A DNA stretch of 64,000 bases from positions 248,001-312,000 of the forward strand of contig NZ_RBIR01000002.1 of assembly GCF_003634095.1 (NCBI RefSeq). The letters are read 5' to 3'. A model generated the notes under the pieces. It was not told the origin of the DNA and did not search any database. It saw only the letters and a program-made list of their open reading frames with translations. The stretch's first letter is position 1. The number at the start of each line of letters is the position of its first letter. Made by a program: the position numbers and the translations under genes. Positions 26,173-33,916 of this stretch are shown piece by piece. This stretch comes from Arthrobacter oryzae (GTDB lineage Bacteria; Actinomycetota; Actinomycetes; Actinomycetales; Micrococcaceae).

Positions 26173-26639
26173 TGCTGCGCGAGACGGTTGCGCACGATTT
26201 CGCTGACGGCCTTGCCGTCAAAGCGTCCGGCCACCTTGGCGGTAACTGGCTTCATCACGGCCCCCAGCTGGCGCAGGGACAGTTCGACGCCGTCGGCCTT
26301 GAGCGCCGCGATGGCCTCGTCCACAATGGCCTCGACCTCGTCCGCGGTGAGCGCCTTAGGCAAGTACGCCTCAATCACCTCCGCCTCCGCGATCTCGGCG
26401 GCCGCACGCTCGGCCTCACCGGCCTCGGTATAGATGCGGGCCGTGTCGCGGCGCTTGGCGGCTTCCTTCTGCAGGAGCGAGGTCACCTGCGCGTCGTCCA
26501 GCACGATCGGCGTCTTGCCCGATTTCTCGCGGGTTTCGATCTCGCCCAGGACGTTGCGCACAGTGGTCAGGGCAACCATGTTGCGGTCCTTCATGTGGCT
26601 CACGACGTCGGCGTGCAGGCGTTCTTTCAGGGTGGTCAT
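26169..26639 (-). CDS. GatB/YqeY domain-containing protein
   Basis: 156-aa YqeY-like helical protein related to the C-terminal tRNA-binding domain of GatB. It shows 'LKERLHADVVSHMKDRN', 'EAEVIEAYLPKALTADEVEAIV' and 'LRQLGAVMKPVTAKVAGRFDGKAVSEIVR'. The role is unproven, with tRNA-dependent amidation or tRNA interaction proposed for the family. AGGAG lies 5 bases before ATG 26639. First gene of the yqeY-ABC-F pair. Confidence 0.93.
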   Translation of the reverse strand: MTTLKERLHADVVSHMKDRNMVALTTVRNVLGEIETREKSGKTPIVLDDAQVTSLLQKEAAKRRDTARIYTEAGEAERAAAEIAEAEVIEAYLPKALTADEVEAIVDEAIAALKADGVELSLRQLGAVMKPVTAKVAGRFDGKAVSEIVRNRLAQQ

Positions 26640-26713
26640 TGTTCTCCTCTTGTCACTACCAAGGCTAACGGCAGAACCCGCCGGACCCGCCACCGGGTGA
26701 CGTTTGCCCTGCG

Positions 26714-28927
26714 CTAGGGGATGCGGAGTGTGGGCCCTGAGTATTTGGTGACTGTGGTGTAGCCCGCCTTGGACCCGACGACGCGGACTTTGAGGATGTC
26801 GTAGCGGTCAGCCCAGACGATCCGGTAGTACCGCCCCGTGGCTCCGGCGATCGCCACCCCCGAGCGGTACCACTGGTACCGCAGGGTGGTCCCGGCGGTC
26901 CAGGTGCCTGTGTTGGCCGTGAGGGTGTAGCCGTAATGCGGGTAGCCGCTGATCCAGAGGTTCCCCACGGTCAGGGACCCGGCAATGACCGCGGTGGTCA
27001 AGGCAGAGTCCTTGCTGAGGGTCACGTAGCCGTCCTTGCTGCCGGTGACACGGACCCGCATCGCCTTGCCCAGGTCGGCCGCTGCCAGGGCGTACTTGGA
27101 CCCTGTGGCCCCCGTGATGGCGATGCCGGACCGGTACCACTGGTATTTCAGGGCCGCGCCCGCAGTCCAGGTGCCCGGCGCTGCGGCCAGGGTGTAGCCC
27201 ACCTTCTTCGTGCCGCTGATGATAGGGACGGGACCGGTGAGCGTTCCGGCCTGGACCGGAGCGGTGGGTGCCGAGGCGACAGTCACCGGCTCATATCCGG
27301 CTTTGGTGCCGGTGACGGAGACCGTGAGCGTCTGGCCCACGTCCGCTGCGCCCACGGCGTAGGTACTGCCTGTGGCGCCGGCGATGGGGGTGCCGTTGCG
27401 GAACCATTCGTAGCTGAAGCTGACAGGCCCCGAGGTCCAGGTGCCCGGGTCGGCAGTCAGCGCCGACCCCACCTTTGCCTCCCCCTGGATTGAGGGAGTT
27501 CCCGCGACGGGTGGCTGCTGCAGGTCTGGCATCGCCGCCTGCACCGCGGCGCCAGCGTCGACCAGCCCTGCCCCGCATCCGCCCGTGTCGCAGGTGCCCG
27601 GCAGCGGGCGGGCCGTCTGCTTCAGGAGCGCCTCGACCTCGGCCGGGGTGAGGGCCGGGTTGGCGGTCATCATGAGGGCCGCGACGCCGGCAACATGGGG
27701 TGCGGCCATCGAGGTGCCCTGCATATAGCCGTACGTTTCGTTGCCCGGCACGGTGGTGCCGTCGTTCCAGGTCGACAGAATGGTGTTGGCTCCGCCGGTG
27801 GAGCTGTCCCCGCCGGGTGCGCTGACGTCAACTTCGGGACCGTAGTTGGAGTAGACGGCCTTGCTGCCTTCACGGCCGGTCGCGCCCACGGTGATGACGT
27901 TGTTGCAGTTCGCCGGCGTCGAGCCGGAGGCCGGTGCGTCCGAGTTTCCGGCAGCTACGACGACGGCGACGCCCTGCGCGGCGGCGAAGTCCAGCGCGGA
28001 CTGGAAGAAGGAATCGCATTGCCCTGCCCCGCCGAGGGACATGTTGATGACCTTGGCGGGAGTCGGGTTTGCCGGAACGCCCGAGACGGTCCCGCCGGCT
28101 GCCCAGACAACGGCATCGGCGATGTCGCTGAGGTAGCCGCCGCAGGCCCCGAGGGCGCGGACCGGGAGAATTTTCGCAGAGTAGGCGATGCCGGCTATGC
28201 CGATGCCGTTGTTCGCGGCGGCTCCGATGGTTCCGGCAACATGGGTCCCGTGCCAGGACGAGGTTCCGCCCTGGCAGTAGTCCCCGGCGTCGGTGGCGTC
28301 ACTGTCGCGGCCGTCGCCGTCATTGGACACTGTGGGATCGGAGATGAAGTCGTAGCCAGGGAGGACCTGGGTCAGGTCGCTGTGGGGCGTGATGCCGGTG
28401 TCGACGACGGCCACCACGGTGCCCTGCCCGCTCGTGATGTCCCAGGCGGCGGGGACGCGCATGCCGCCGGCGTCCTCGAACAGATCCCATTGCTGCGGGT
28501 ACAGCGGATCGCTCGGCGTTGATGCCGGGCGCATGAACGTGTCCGGTTCGGCGTACTCGACGTTGGCCTGGCCGCGCAGCGACGCCAGGACCCCGGCGCT
28601 CTCACTGGGCGTGAGCGATCCGGCGGCCTGAACGACGGTCGCTCCGCGTGCCGTGGCGTGCAGCTCCTTGATGGAGACGCCGGCAGCCTTCGCTGCCTTC
28701 CCGTACGCATTGGCCCGGGCGTTGGCGGTCCCGGTCTTGAATTTCACCACGAAGCGGCCGGCCGCGTCGGCCGGTGCCGGCGCCGAAGTCGTCGCGGGCG
28801 GGGCGACCGGGCGCGGGTCGATGGCCGGGTTCGGGACCGCTGCGGCAGGAAGAGCGAACAGGGTGCCGAGCAGGAGGGCGGTGGCGCTCAGTGCTGCGGC
28901 GGCGCTGGACAGGCGCGGTGCGGTCAT
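26714..28927 (-). CDS. Secreted subtilisin-like serine protease (S8) with three Ig-like C-terminal repeats
   Basis: 737 aa. A signal peptide (about 1-32) is followed by an I9-type propeptide ('AGRFVVKFKTGTANARANAYG') and the S8 catalytic domain with Asp176 (VVDTG), His226 (WHGTHVAGT) and Ser406 (GTSMAAPHVAG). Three tandem repeats of about 85-90 residues follow (about 480-737), each with VG..L....GTW, YQWYRSG or EWFRNG, I.GATG..Y and a VTG/VVGSK.GY motif. These resemble bacterial Ig-like wall-binding domains. ATG 28927 has GAGGA upstream. It is an exported protease probably retained at the wall. Confidence 0.92.
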   Translation of the reverse strand: MTAPRLSSAAAALSATALLLGTLFALPAAAVPNPAIDPRPVAPPATTSAPAPADAAGRFVVKFKTGTANARANAYGKAAKAAGVSIKELHATARGATVVQAAGSLTPSESAGVLASLRGQANVEYAEPDTFMRPASTPSDPLYPQQWDLFEDAGGMRVPAAWDITSGQGTVVAVVDTGITPHSDLTQVLPGYDFISDPTVSNDGDGRDSDATDAGDYCQGGTSSWHGTHVAGTIGAAANNGIGIAGIAYSAKILPVRALGACGGYLSDIADAVVWAAGGTVSGVPANPTPAKVINMSLGGAGQCDSFFQSALDFAAAQGVAVVVAAGNSDAPASGSTPANCNNVITVGATGREGSKAVYSNYGPEVDVSAPGGDSSTGGANTILSTWNDGTTVPGNETYGYMQGTSMAAPHVAGVAALMMTANPALTPAEVEALLKQTARPLPGTCDTGGCGAGLVDAGAAVQAAMPDLQQPPVAGTPSIQGEAKVGSALTADPGTWTSGPVSFSYEWFRNGTPIAGATGSTYAVGAADVGQTLTVSVTGTKAGYEPVTVASAPTAPVQAGTLTGPVPIISGTKKVGYTLAAAPGTWTAGAALKYQWYRSGIAITGATGSKYALAAADLGKAMRVRVTGSKDGYVTLSKDSALTTAVIAGSLTVGNLWISGYPHYGYTLTANTGTWTAGTTLRYQWYRSGVAIAGATGRYYRIVWADRYDILKVRVVGSKAGYTTVTKYSGPTLRIP

Positions 28928-29162
28928 GGAGGTCCTCAGGTGCGGCCGGTGTTGGCCGGCGGACGGGCGGGAGCGGGAAACACACGTGCTCAAACAGCCC
29001 CGGGCACCCGCCAAAACCTTACCCAGAAGATCCACGGAGCACGAGGAAAGTGCGGTGATCCTGCGGATTTTCTGTGCCGGCCAGGATGGAGACCGATGCC
29101 GTGACGGCGGGGTGCCAGTAGCCGCGGCCGTGCTCCCCCTTTAGGCGGCCGGGTTGCTGGGG

Positions 29163-29168
29163 TAGGCT
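29163..29168 (+). promoter_or_regulatory. -10 box of small exported protein gene (TAGGCT, 6 nt before ATG)
   Basis: TAGGCT-N6-ATG 29175, in the divergent region with the protease gene. Confidence 0.45.
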
Positions 29169-29174
29169 CACGCC

Positions 29175-29588
29175 ATGAAGCGCCGGGGGCTTTTTCTGAT
29201 CATGCTGGGGATGCTCGTTACTGTCCTGTCTGTGGCCGCGATGAGCCACGGGCCCGTCGGCACCATCTGCCCGGCCACCGGGTACGCCTACACCGGCGAT
29301 GTGGAGCTGATCTTCGCCCACGAGCCGGAGTCCGTGGCCGCCTGCCTCGGGGAGGGCTGCACCCCTTCCCCTGTGGCCAGGACCGCCGACGGCAGGTGGC
29401 TGGTGCCGCAGTCCGCGCCGTACCTGGCGCCGTCGGTCAGCGTTACCTCGGTCTCCGTGGACGCGGTGGGCGCTTCAGGCGCCCGTGTTGCCCGCACACT
29501 GGCGATCGAAACGGAATCCACTGGAGAGCACCCGGACGGACCCCAATGCGGCGGACCGTTCCGGTTCAAGCCAGTGACGGTCCCCTGA
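29175..29588 (+). CDS. Small exported or membrane-anchored protein of unknown function
   Basis: 137 aa. An N-terminal hydrophobic segment (residues about 5-25, after KRR) acts as signal peptide or anchor. The rest is extracytoplasmic with five cysteines (in TICPAT, AACLGEGC, QCGGP), suggesting disulfide bonds. No family recognised. The C-terminus 'GGPFRFKPVTVP' is short. It is divergent from the S8 protease gene and lies in a cluster of exported proteins. Confidence 0.7.
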   Translation: MKRRGLFLIMLGMLVTVLSVAAMSHGPVGTICPATGYAYTGDVELIFAHEPESVAACLGEGCTPSPVARTADGRWLVPQSAPYLAPSVSVTSVSVDAVGASGARVARTLAIETESTGEHPDGPQCGGPFRFKPVTVP

Positions 29589-29838
29589 CCGGATGCCCGA
29601 CATGAGGGGCGCCTACTCCGGGACTCTGAAACGGAACGAGATTTGACGCTCGGTGTCCCCGTTGCCGCCTCGTCTGGGGCGGCCCGTCACACGGGTCTGC
29701 AACGATCCTGGTGCAGTCAATCTGGTCCCGATTCGATATACACAAACACGCGAAGTGGAAGTATTCTCCTACTTGGGGGAAACAATCAGGCGGGGGAACT
29801 GTCTCAGCCGGCGTCAAGCCCGACATCACCGGTTCGAG

Positions 29839-29855
29839 GCAGCGCCAGGCGCTGC
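29839..29855 (+). promoter_or_regulatory. Hairpin just upstream of the LGFP gene start
   Basis: GCAGCGCC-A-GGCGCTGC ends 8 bases before ATG 29863 and directly abuts the weak GGAA site, so it could affect translation. The preceding leader region (29760-29838) is G-rich (CTTGGGGGAAAC at 29773-29784). I see no known riboswitch class. Confidence 0.4.
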
Positions 29856-29862
29856 GGAAAAT

Positions 29863-30921
29863 ATGAGGTCTGCAGTGTTCATCAAACGACCGCTCACGCT
29901 CGCCATGGCCGCCCTGGCCCTCGCGGGCAGCACCGTCGCCGCATCCGTACCCGCTGAAGCGGCCGGATACACCACCGGCGGAGCCATCGGCTTCCTTTAC
30001 AACTCCCAGGGACGCACCCTCGGAGCCCCGACGTCCAACGAGTACAGCGGCCGCGCAGACCGGGTCCAGAACTTCCGGTACGGGCTCATCTACTGGTCAT
30101 CGGCTACCGGCGCCCACTCGGTCCGCGGCGGAATCCTCGGCGAGTACAGGAGCAACGGCTCCGACGCCGGCAAACTCGGACTGCCGATCACCGAGGAAAA
30201 ACCGACGGTCGGAGGCGGCGTCTACCAGCAGTTCAAGGGCGGGATCATCTACTGGACCGCGTCCCGCGGGGCCCACGCCACGCTGGGCGCTATCCGCTCC
30301 GTATACGCCCAGACCGGTGCAGAGCGCGGCCCGCTCGGGTTCCCCACCTCAAGTGAGATCAGCGCCAGGAACGCCGGGGCAAGCTTCGTCTACCAGAACT
30401 TCGAGCACGGCATAATCTCCTGGAACGGTGTGGGGGTCCCCGTCTTCAACGAGGACCCGGGCCATGCCCATGTCGTGTTCGGTGACTTCTACAAGGAATA
30501 CCTCGCCGCCGGCGGGGCCAAGGTCGTCGGCTACATCTCCAACAATGAAGGCACCAGCCAGCCAGACGCAACCGGCGCTTTCTCGGTTGCCGGCCAGTGG
30601 TTCCAGAACGGCGGCATCTTCTACAAGGCCGGCGCCGGAGTCCACTACCTGCCCAACGCCTGGCTGGATGGAGTCAGCGACACGGACCTGGAGGCCCTGG
30701 GATACCCCACGAGCGGCGTCCACGCCGTGGCCGGCGGGACGGCGGTGACCTTCGAAAACGGGTCGGTGGCGCTCGGCCCGGACGGAAAGTTCACCGTCAC
30801 GCTGTCGACGCCTTCGCCCACTCCTACTTCGTCGCCGAGTGCGACACCGACGCCGACGGTACAGACTGGAGCTCTGAAAGGCTCCCTGGTTCCCAGCCCG
30901 GCCAGCATCACCCGCCGATAG
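29863..30921 (+). CDS. LGFP-repeat envelope protein
   Basis: 352-aa exported protein. A signal peptide (about 1-34, ending 'VPAEAA') is followed by at least three LGFP repeats of about 50 residues with the pattern IG..Y...G...LG.P.S.E.....Q.F..G.IYWS...GAH. These repeats are thought to tie actinobacterial proteins to the cell envelope. After about residue 190 comes a less regular half, ending in a Thr/Ser/Pro-rich tail. No catalytic domain is visible. ATG 29863 has only a weak GGAA site, and GTG 29875 (GAGG upstream) is an alternative. Confidence 0.88.
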   Translation: MRSAVFIKRPLTLAMAALALAGSTVAASVPAEAAGYTTGGAIGFLYNSQGRTLGAPTSNEYSGRADRVQNFRYGLIYWSSATGAHSVRGGILGEYRSNGSDAGKLGLPITEEKPTVGGGVYQQFKGGIIYWTASRGAHATLGAIRSVYAQTGAERGPLGFPTSSEISARNAGASFVYQNFEHGIISWNGVGVPVFNEDPGHAHVVFGDFYKEYLAAGGAKVVGYISNNEGTSQPDATGAFSVAGQWFQNGGIFYKAGAGVHYLPNAWLDGVSDTDLEALGYPTSGVHAVAGGTAVTFENGSVALGPDGKFTVTLSTPSPTPTSSPSATPTPTVQTGALKGSLVPSPASITRR

Positions 30922-30929
30922 AAGAGGGA

Positions 30930-30964
30930 AACCGCCGGTCCGGGCAATGCCCGGGCCGACGGTT
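30930..30964 (+). terminator. Hairpin after LGFP gene
   Basis: 17-bp stem (30930-30946 / 30948-30964) with one mismatch and one wobble, starting 9 bases after the stop codon. There is no clear U-tract. Confidence 0.6.
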
Positions 30965-31111
30965 GCGTCCGTACCGCTCGATACTTCTATGCGGCCAGTC
31001 TGTCGACGGGCCGTCAACGGGGATTGCCGCCGTCGCACAGCTGGTGACTCGCGGGTGCGGATCCAAACGCGACCCGACGGAGCGCAAGCGAAGACCCTGA
31101 TAAGCCCTTTG

Positions 31112-31175
31112 GCACCACTACCTGCAACGGTTCCCGGAGCGCTGGACCGATTTCCGCCTCGGCAGGTAGTGGTGC
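31112..31175. repeat. Long inverted repeat between convergent LGFP and dimethylformamidase-like genes
   Basis: GCACCACTACCTGC (31112-31125) and GCAGGTAGTGGTGC (31162-31175), perfect 14-bp arms with a 36-base centre. It ends 9 bases from the stop of the minus-strand gene. May terminate that gene or be an extragenic palindrome. Confidence 0.75.
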
Positions 31176-31183
31176 TCCCGGGT

Positions 31184-32716
31184 TTAGACAGCCGGCCGCG
31201 CGTAGCGCTGTGCGATCGGGCCCTGGGCGGCGGCGGTAATGATGTTGCGGGTGACCTGGGCGGCGAACTGGCGGGAGCGGGCAGGGACGGCGGGGTCATA
31301 CTGGGCGGCCAGCCAGTTGGTTGTGGCCATGTTGATGACAGCCGACCCTGATTTTGTGGTGTAGACGGAACCGTCGCTCCAGTCCTTGGACCGGTACAAA
31401 CCGGACGAGGGCGAGTGCGAGAAAACCATGAGGTTGCCGGGCTGCGACGGGTTGTTGGAGGCGTCAGTCTCCCCCGCGACAATGCCCGGGAACGTCGTTC
31501 CGCGCCTGACCCCGGTTCCTTGGAAGCCGAAGAACGAGGGTTCGGTGACAGTGAAGGTGCCCGTGACGCGGAAGTCCCCGTACATGCTTCCGGTCAGGGA
31601 GCATTCCGGCTCACGGTAAGGGGCGTCCTGCCACCGGGTGGTGGCCAGCTCCGGGTGCGCGGACGCCAGCGGGTCCAGCGCAGGGTCCCGGTAGCAGACG
31701 ACCATGCGGTCGGGCCCGAGGGCGGTGGGTTCGGTGCGGGTACGCCAGTAGACGTTGTTCGCGCCGAAGAACACCACGTTTGTCCCGGCGTCGCGCGCCG
31801 ATTCCACGCCGCGGCGCATTCCGCGCGTCCAATACTCGGAGTGGCCAGAGAACAGGACCGCAGCCGCGCCGGTGAGGAGGGCCGGGTTTCCGGCCAGCCG
31901 CGCTTCGGTGGTGTAGCCGAGCGAGACCCGGCTGTCTGTGATGCTCTCAGCCGTGCGGATCATAGGAACGTTGTAAGTCTCGTACACCTCGGGATCGGCG
32001 TAGGGCCGGTCGAACGATACCTTGAGGGACCGGCTCGGCACGGTTCCGTTAGCCCCGGCGTAGAGGGATGCCCCTCCCCATTTGTTGTAGGCCTGCATAG
32101 TCAGGTCGTTGAAGACCAGCACGGCCTTGCCGGCCAGGGACGCCGATTCCACCACGAGCGGGATCATGTGGGCCTGAGCCCCCTGCGCGCGGGAGTACCA
32201 GGCGACCGGTGCGGAGAGGACCAGGTAGTAGAACCCTTCGGGCCACGCCGAGGTGTCCAGTTTGAGGCTGATCTTCCAGTTACAAGACGTTGTCCGGGTG
32301 GCCGGGTCCACGGTGGCCGGAGCCTGGGCGATGGCGGGTGTTACAGGCGAGGACCAGACGAGACGCTGGCCCAATCCGGCATAGTTTCCCAACCGGTAGG
32401 CCTTCACCTGGAAGTTCTTCTGGGTCGAACTGACGTACAGGTCGATGACCCGCTGCCGGGCGGTGGACGCGAGCTGCCCCAGGAAGCCCTGCAGGGCCCC
32501 GCTGGTCCCCCGCGACGGCGGCAGCTGATTTCTCGGTGTGCCGAACCGGCGGTTTTCGCCCTGGAATGTGAATCCGCCCGTCACTGTTCCGGCCGTCGCC
32601 GCGACGGCGGGCGACAAGCCGGTCATGGCCGCGGCTGTTCCTGCCAGCGCGGCAACGATGAGGCCGCGGCGGGACGGCGCAGCGGTGTCAAGGAGATTTT
32701 TCAGGTTTTCACTCAT
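31184..32716 (-). CDS. Tat-exported N,N-dimethylformamidase beta-subunit-like protein
   Basis: 510 aa. The N-terminus has a twin-arginine signal, SRRGLIVAALAG (about residues 16-27), with a hydrophobic core to about residue 45. The remainder matches the N,N-dimethylformamidase large-subunit-like domain: 'YRLGNYAGLGQRLVWSS', 'VVESASLAGKAVLVFNDLTM', 'YNKWGGASLY' and 'LFSGHSEYWTRGMRRGVESA', plus 'GTNVVFFGANNVYWRTR'. In DMFase this fold holds a mononuclear iron amidohydrolase site. The substrate here is unknown and, being exported, probably not dimethylformamide. ATG 32716 has AGG 7 bases upstream. Earlier in-frame codons run through the tRNA-like gene. Confidence 0.85.
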   Translation of the reverse strand: MSENLKNLLDTAAPSRRGLIVAALAGTAAAMTGLSPAVAATAGTVTGGFTFQGENRRFGTPRNQLPPSRGTSGALQGFLGQLASTARQRVIDLYVSSTQKNFQVKAYRLGNYAGLGQRLVWSSPVTPAIAQAPATVDPATRTTSCNWKISLKLDTSAWPEGFYYLVLSAPVAWYSRAQGAQAHMIPLVVESASLAGKAVLVFNDLTMQAYNKWGGASLYAGANGTVPSRSLKVSFDRPYADPEVYETYNVPMIRTAESITDSRVSLGYTTEARLAGNPALLTGAAAVLFSGHSEYWTRGMRRGVESARDAGTNVVFFGANNVYWRTRTEPTALGPDRMVVCYRDPALDPLASAHPELATTRWQDAPYREPECSLTGSMYGDFRVTGTFTVTEPSFFGFQGTGVRRGTTFPGIVAGETDASNNPSQPGNLMVFSHSPSSGLYRSKDWSDGSVYTTKSGSAVINMATTNWLAAQYDPAVPARSRQFAAQVTRNIITAAAQGPIAQRYARPAV

Positions 32717-32775
32717 CGGTGCCTGCCTTTCGTAGTTCGCACCGCTCCGGTCCATTCCGGCCGCGGTGTAATTCG

Positions 32776-32848
32776 TGCCCGAAGCAGGATTCAAACCTGC
32801 GATCTTCCCCTTAGGAGAGGGACGCTCTATGCGCTGAGCCATCCCGGC
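32776..32848 (-). tRNA. tRNA-Arg(CCU)-like gene, degenerate
   Basis: 73 bases fold as a cloverleaf: acceptor GCCGGGA/TTCGGGC, D arm GCTC/GAGC, anticodon stem TCCCT/GGGGA with loop CTCCTAA (anticodon CCT), T arm GCAGG/CCTGC, discriminator A, no encoded CCA. Defects: a G4-G69 mismatch in the acceptor, D-loop AGCGCATA lacking G19, and T-loop TTTGAAT with T56 in place of the invariant C56, so the G19-C56 tertiary pair is lost. It may be a pseudo-tRNA or an integration remnant. Confidence 0.65.
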
Positions 32849-33026
32849 TTCGCCAAATTGCGGATCAATACGGTGGCAGCACCGAATCTCCGCCCCGGCA
32901 CCTCTACGGCGTGCTCCGGCGCTCCGTGGCATTAGCACCACGTCCGGCCAGTTTCAGTCCCGGGAGCCCTGGTCGGACGGCTTCCCTCGGCCCCGGGGCA
33001 GCCGCTGTTTCCCCGACGTACGTGTG

Positions 33027-33449
33027 TCATGTGTGCGGCAGTTGCCGCTTTACCCACCGCTGGCTAGTAGCCGAGCTCGCGGGCGTATTCGGACAGGCCT
33101 CTGCAGGCCCTGCCGGGGTGCGTCCGCTCTCATCAGCGCTGAACACAAGCACGGCAGTGGGCCGGCCTGCGTCGTGAGCTGCCTGGAAAAGGTGCGCGGC
33201 GCCGTCGAGGGTCGGTGAAACGACCCGCAGCAGCGGGCGCTACTCGGCGGTGACCAGCCGGAACAGTTCCTTGGCGTAGTCGCGGCTCATGACCTCATTG
33301 CGGAAGCATGTGGCGGTCACGGCGGTAAGTCTGGGTGCGCGGGCATGAGTCATTCGCCGCATGTGTGCAGACGATTGCCCACCGCCTCTGAGACCGTTGC
33401 AGCGGCCGCCGCTGCGGCCCGCGTCTGACGACTCCTGCGCCACTGCCAC
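33027..33449 (-). pseudogene. Possible decayed coding remnant with in-frame stop
   Basis: A minus-strand frame reads coding-like text, '..CFRNEVMSRDYAKELFRLVTAE', a TAG at 33240-33242, then in the same frame '..VVSPTLDGAAHLFQAAHDAG' and 'RPTAVLVFSADESG' to a TGA at 33027. Codon use is typical for the genome on both sides of the stop. No family recognised. This could be a nonsense-interrupted gene or chance. Confidence 0.3.
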
Positions 33450-33544
33450 GCGCCAGGCCCGACGAGCAGTACGGCGAGGCCGGCGGCAATGAACGCTGCG
33501 GTGTGCCGCCGGCGGCCTGGGACGCTTTCTCGACCTGGCGAGGT
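33350..33544 (-). pseudogene. Orphaned C-terminal membrane anchor, in frame after the stop of the upstream secreted protein
   Basis: Continuing the frame of the 33545-33916 gene past its TAA gives 64 codons to a TGA. They encode a hydrophobic segment 'TAAFIAAGLAVLLVGPGAW' followed by a basic QWRRSRQTR tail, the typical layout of a C-terminal cell-surface anchor. The third reading frame across the same junction gives a Pro/Lys linker-like 'TPAPKPRQVEKASQAAGGTP'. The parent gene therefore probably encoded secreted domain, linker and anchor before being broken. Confidence 0.5.
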
Positions 33545-33916
33545 TTAGGGGCTGGGGTCCTTGATGCGGCCTATGTCACCGACGGGGAGACCGGAGTGCT
33601 GGGCGTCGCCGACCCAGTGGGTGTTTGGCTGGCAGCCCGGGGTTGCCTTGGCTGTCAGTGCGCTAAAGGGGACGCCGGCAGCCACACGGTTCTCCCTTGG
33701 AACAAAGCTCTTGACGGGCAGGCTATGCGCGGCCTGCGCGAAGCCATTTCCTGCAGGAACCGGATCGGCCGGAACGTTGGTTCCCTTCCCTGCGACCGCG
33801 AGTACGTAGCCTGGTGCGCAGGTCAGTGCCTGAGCGGGGCCGGCGGCGCCGAGCGCCAATGCCACAGCTGCCGTCAGGATTGCCAGGACGGCGGCCATGC
33901 GTGTATTCGATTTCAA
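33545..33916 (-). CDS. Small secreted protein, probably the truncated ectodomain of an anchored surface protein
   Basis: 123 aa from TTG 33916, which has GGGGGA 6 bases upstream (the in-frame ATG a few codons later has none). Signal peptide 'MAAVLAILTAAVALALG' ends at AQA. The mature part starts 'LTCAPGYVLAVAGKGTNVPADP' and contains two Cys residues, with no known domain. It stops at 33545, and the frame then continues into a membrane anchor. A TAGGCT box at 33958-33963 may be its promoter. Confidence 0.65.
   Translation of the reverse strand: MKSNTRMAAVLAILTAAVALALGAAGPAQALTCAPGYVLAVAGKGTNVPADPVPAGNGFAQAAHSLPVKSFVPRENRVAAGVPFSALTAKATPGCQPNTHWVGDAQHSGLPVGDIGRIKDPSP

Noticed and set aside
24490..26433. 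647-codon plus-strand open frame opposite the ABC-F and YqeY genes
   Set aside because: It is the antisense of two strongly conserved minus-strand genes, has no family similarity and has no start signal. In GC-rich DNA such mirror frames are common. The same applies to 31415-32935, 41338-42534 and 42658-43881.
29589..29862. Possible c-di-AMP (ydaO-type) riboswitch before the LGFP gene
   Set aside because: The G-rich leader contains GGGGGAAC-like strings, but the conserved paired regions and core motifs of that class could not be matched.
33240..33449. 69-codon ORF as an independent small gene
   Set aside because: No RBS or promoter could be seen, and the coding-like text continues in frame past its stop, so it is listed as a possible remnant instead.
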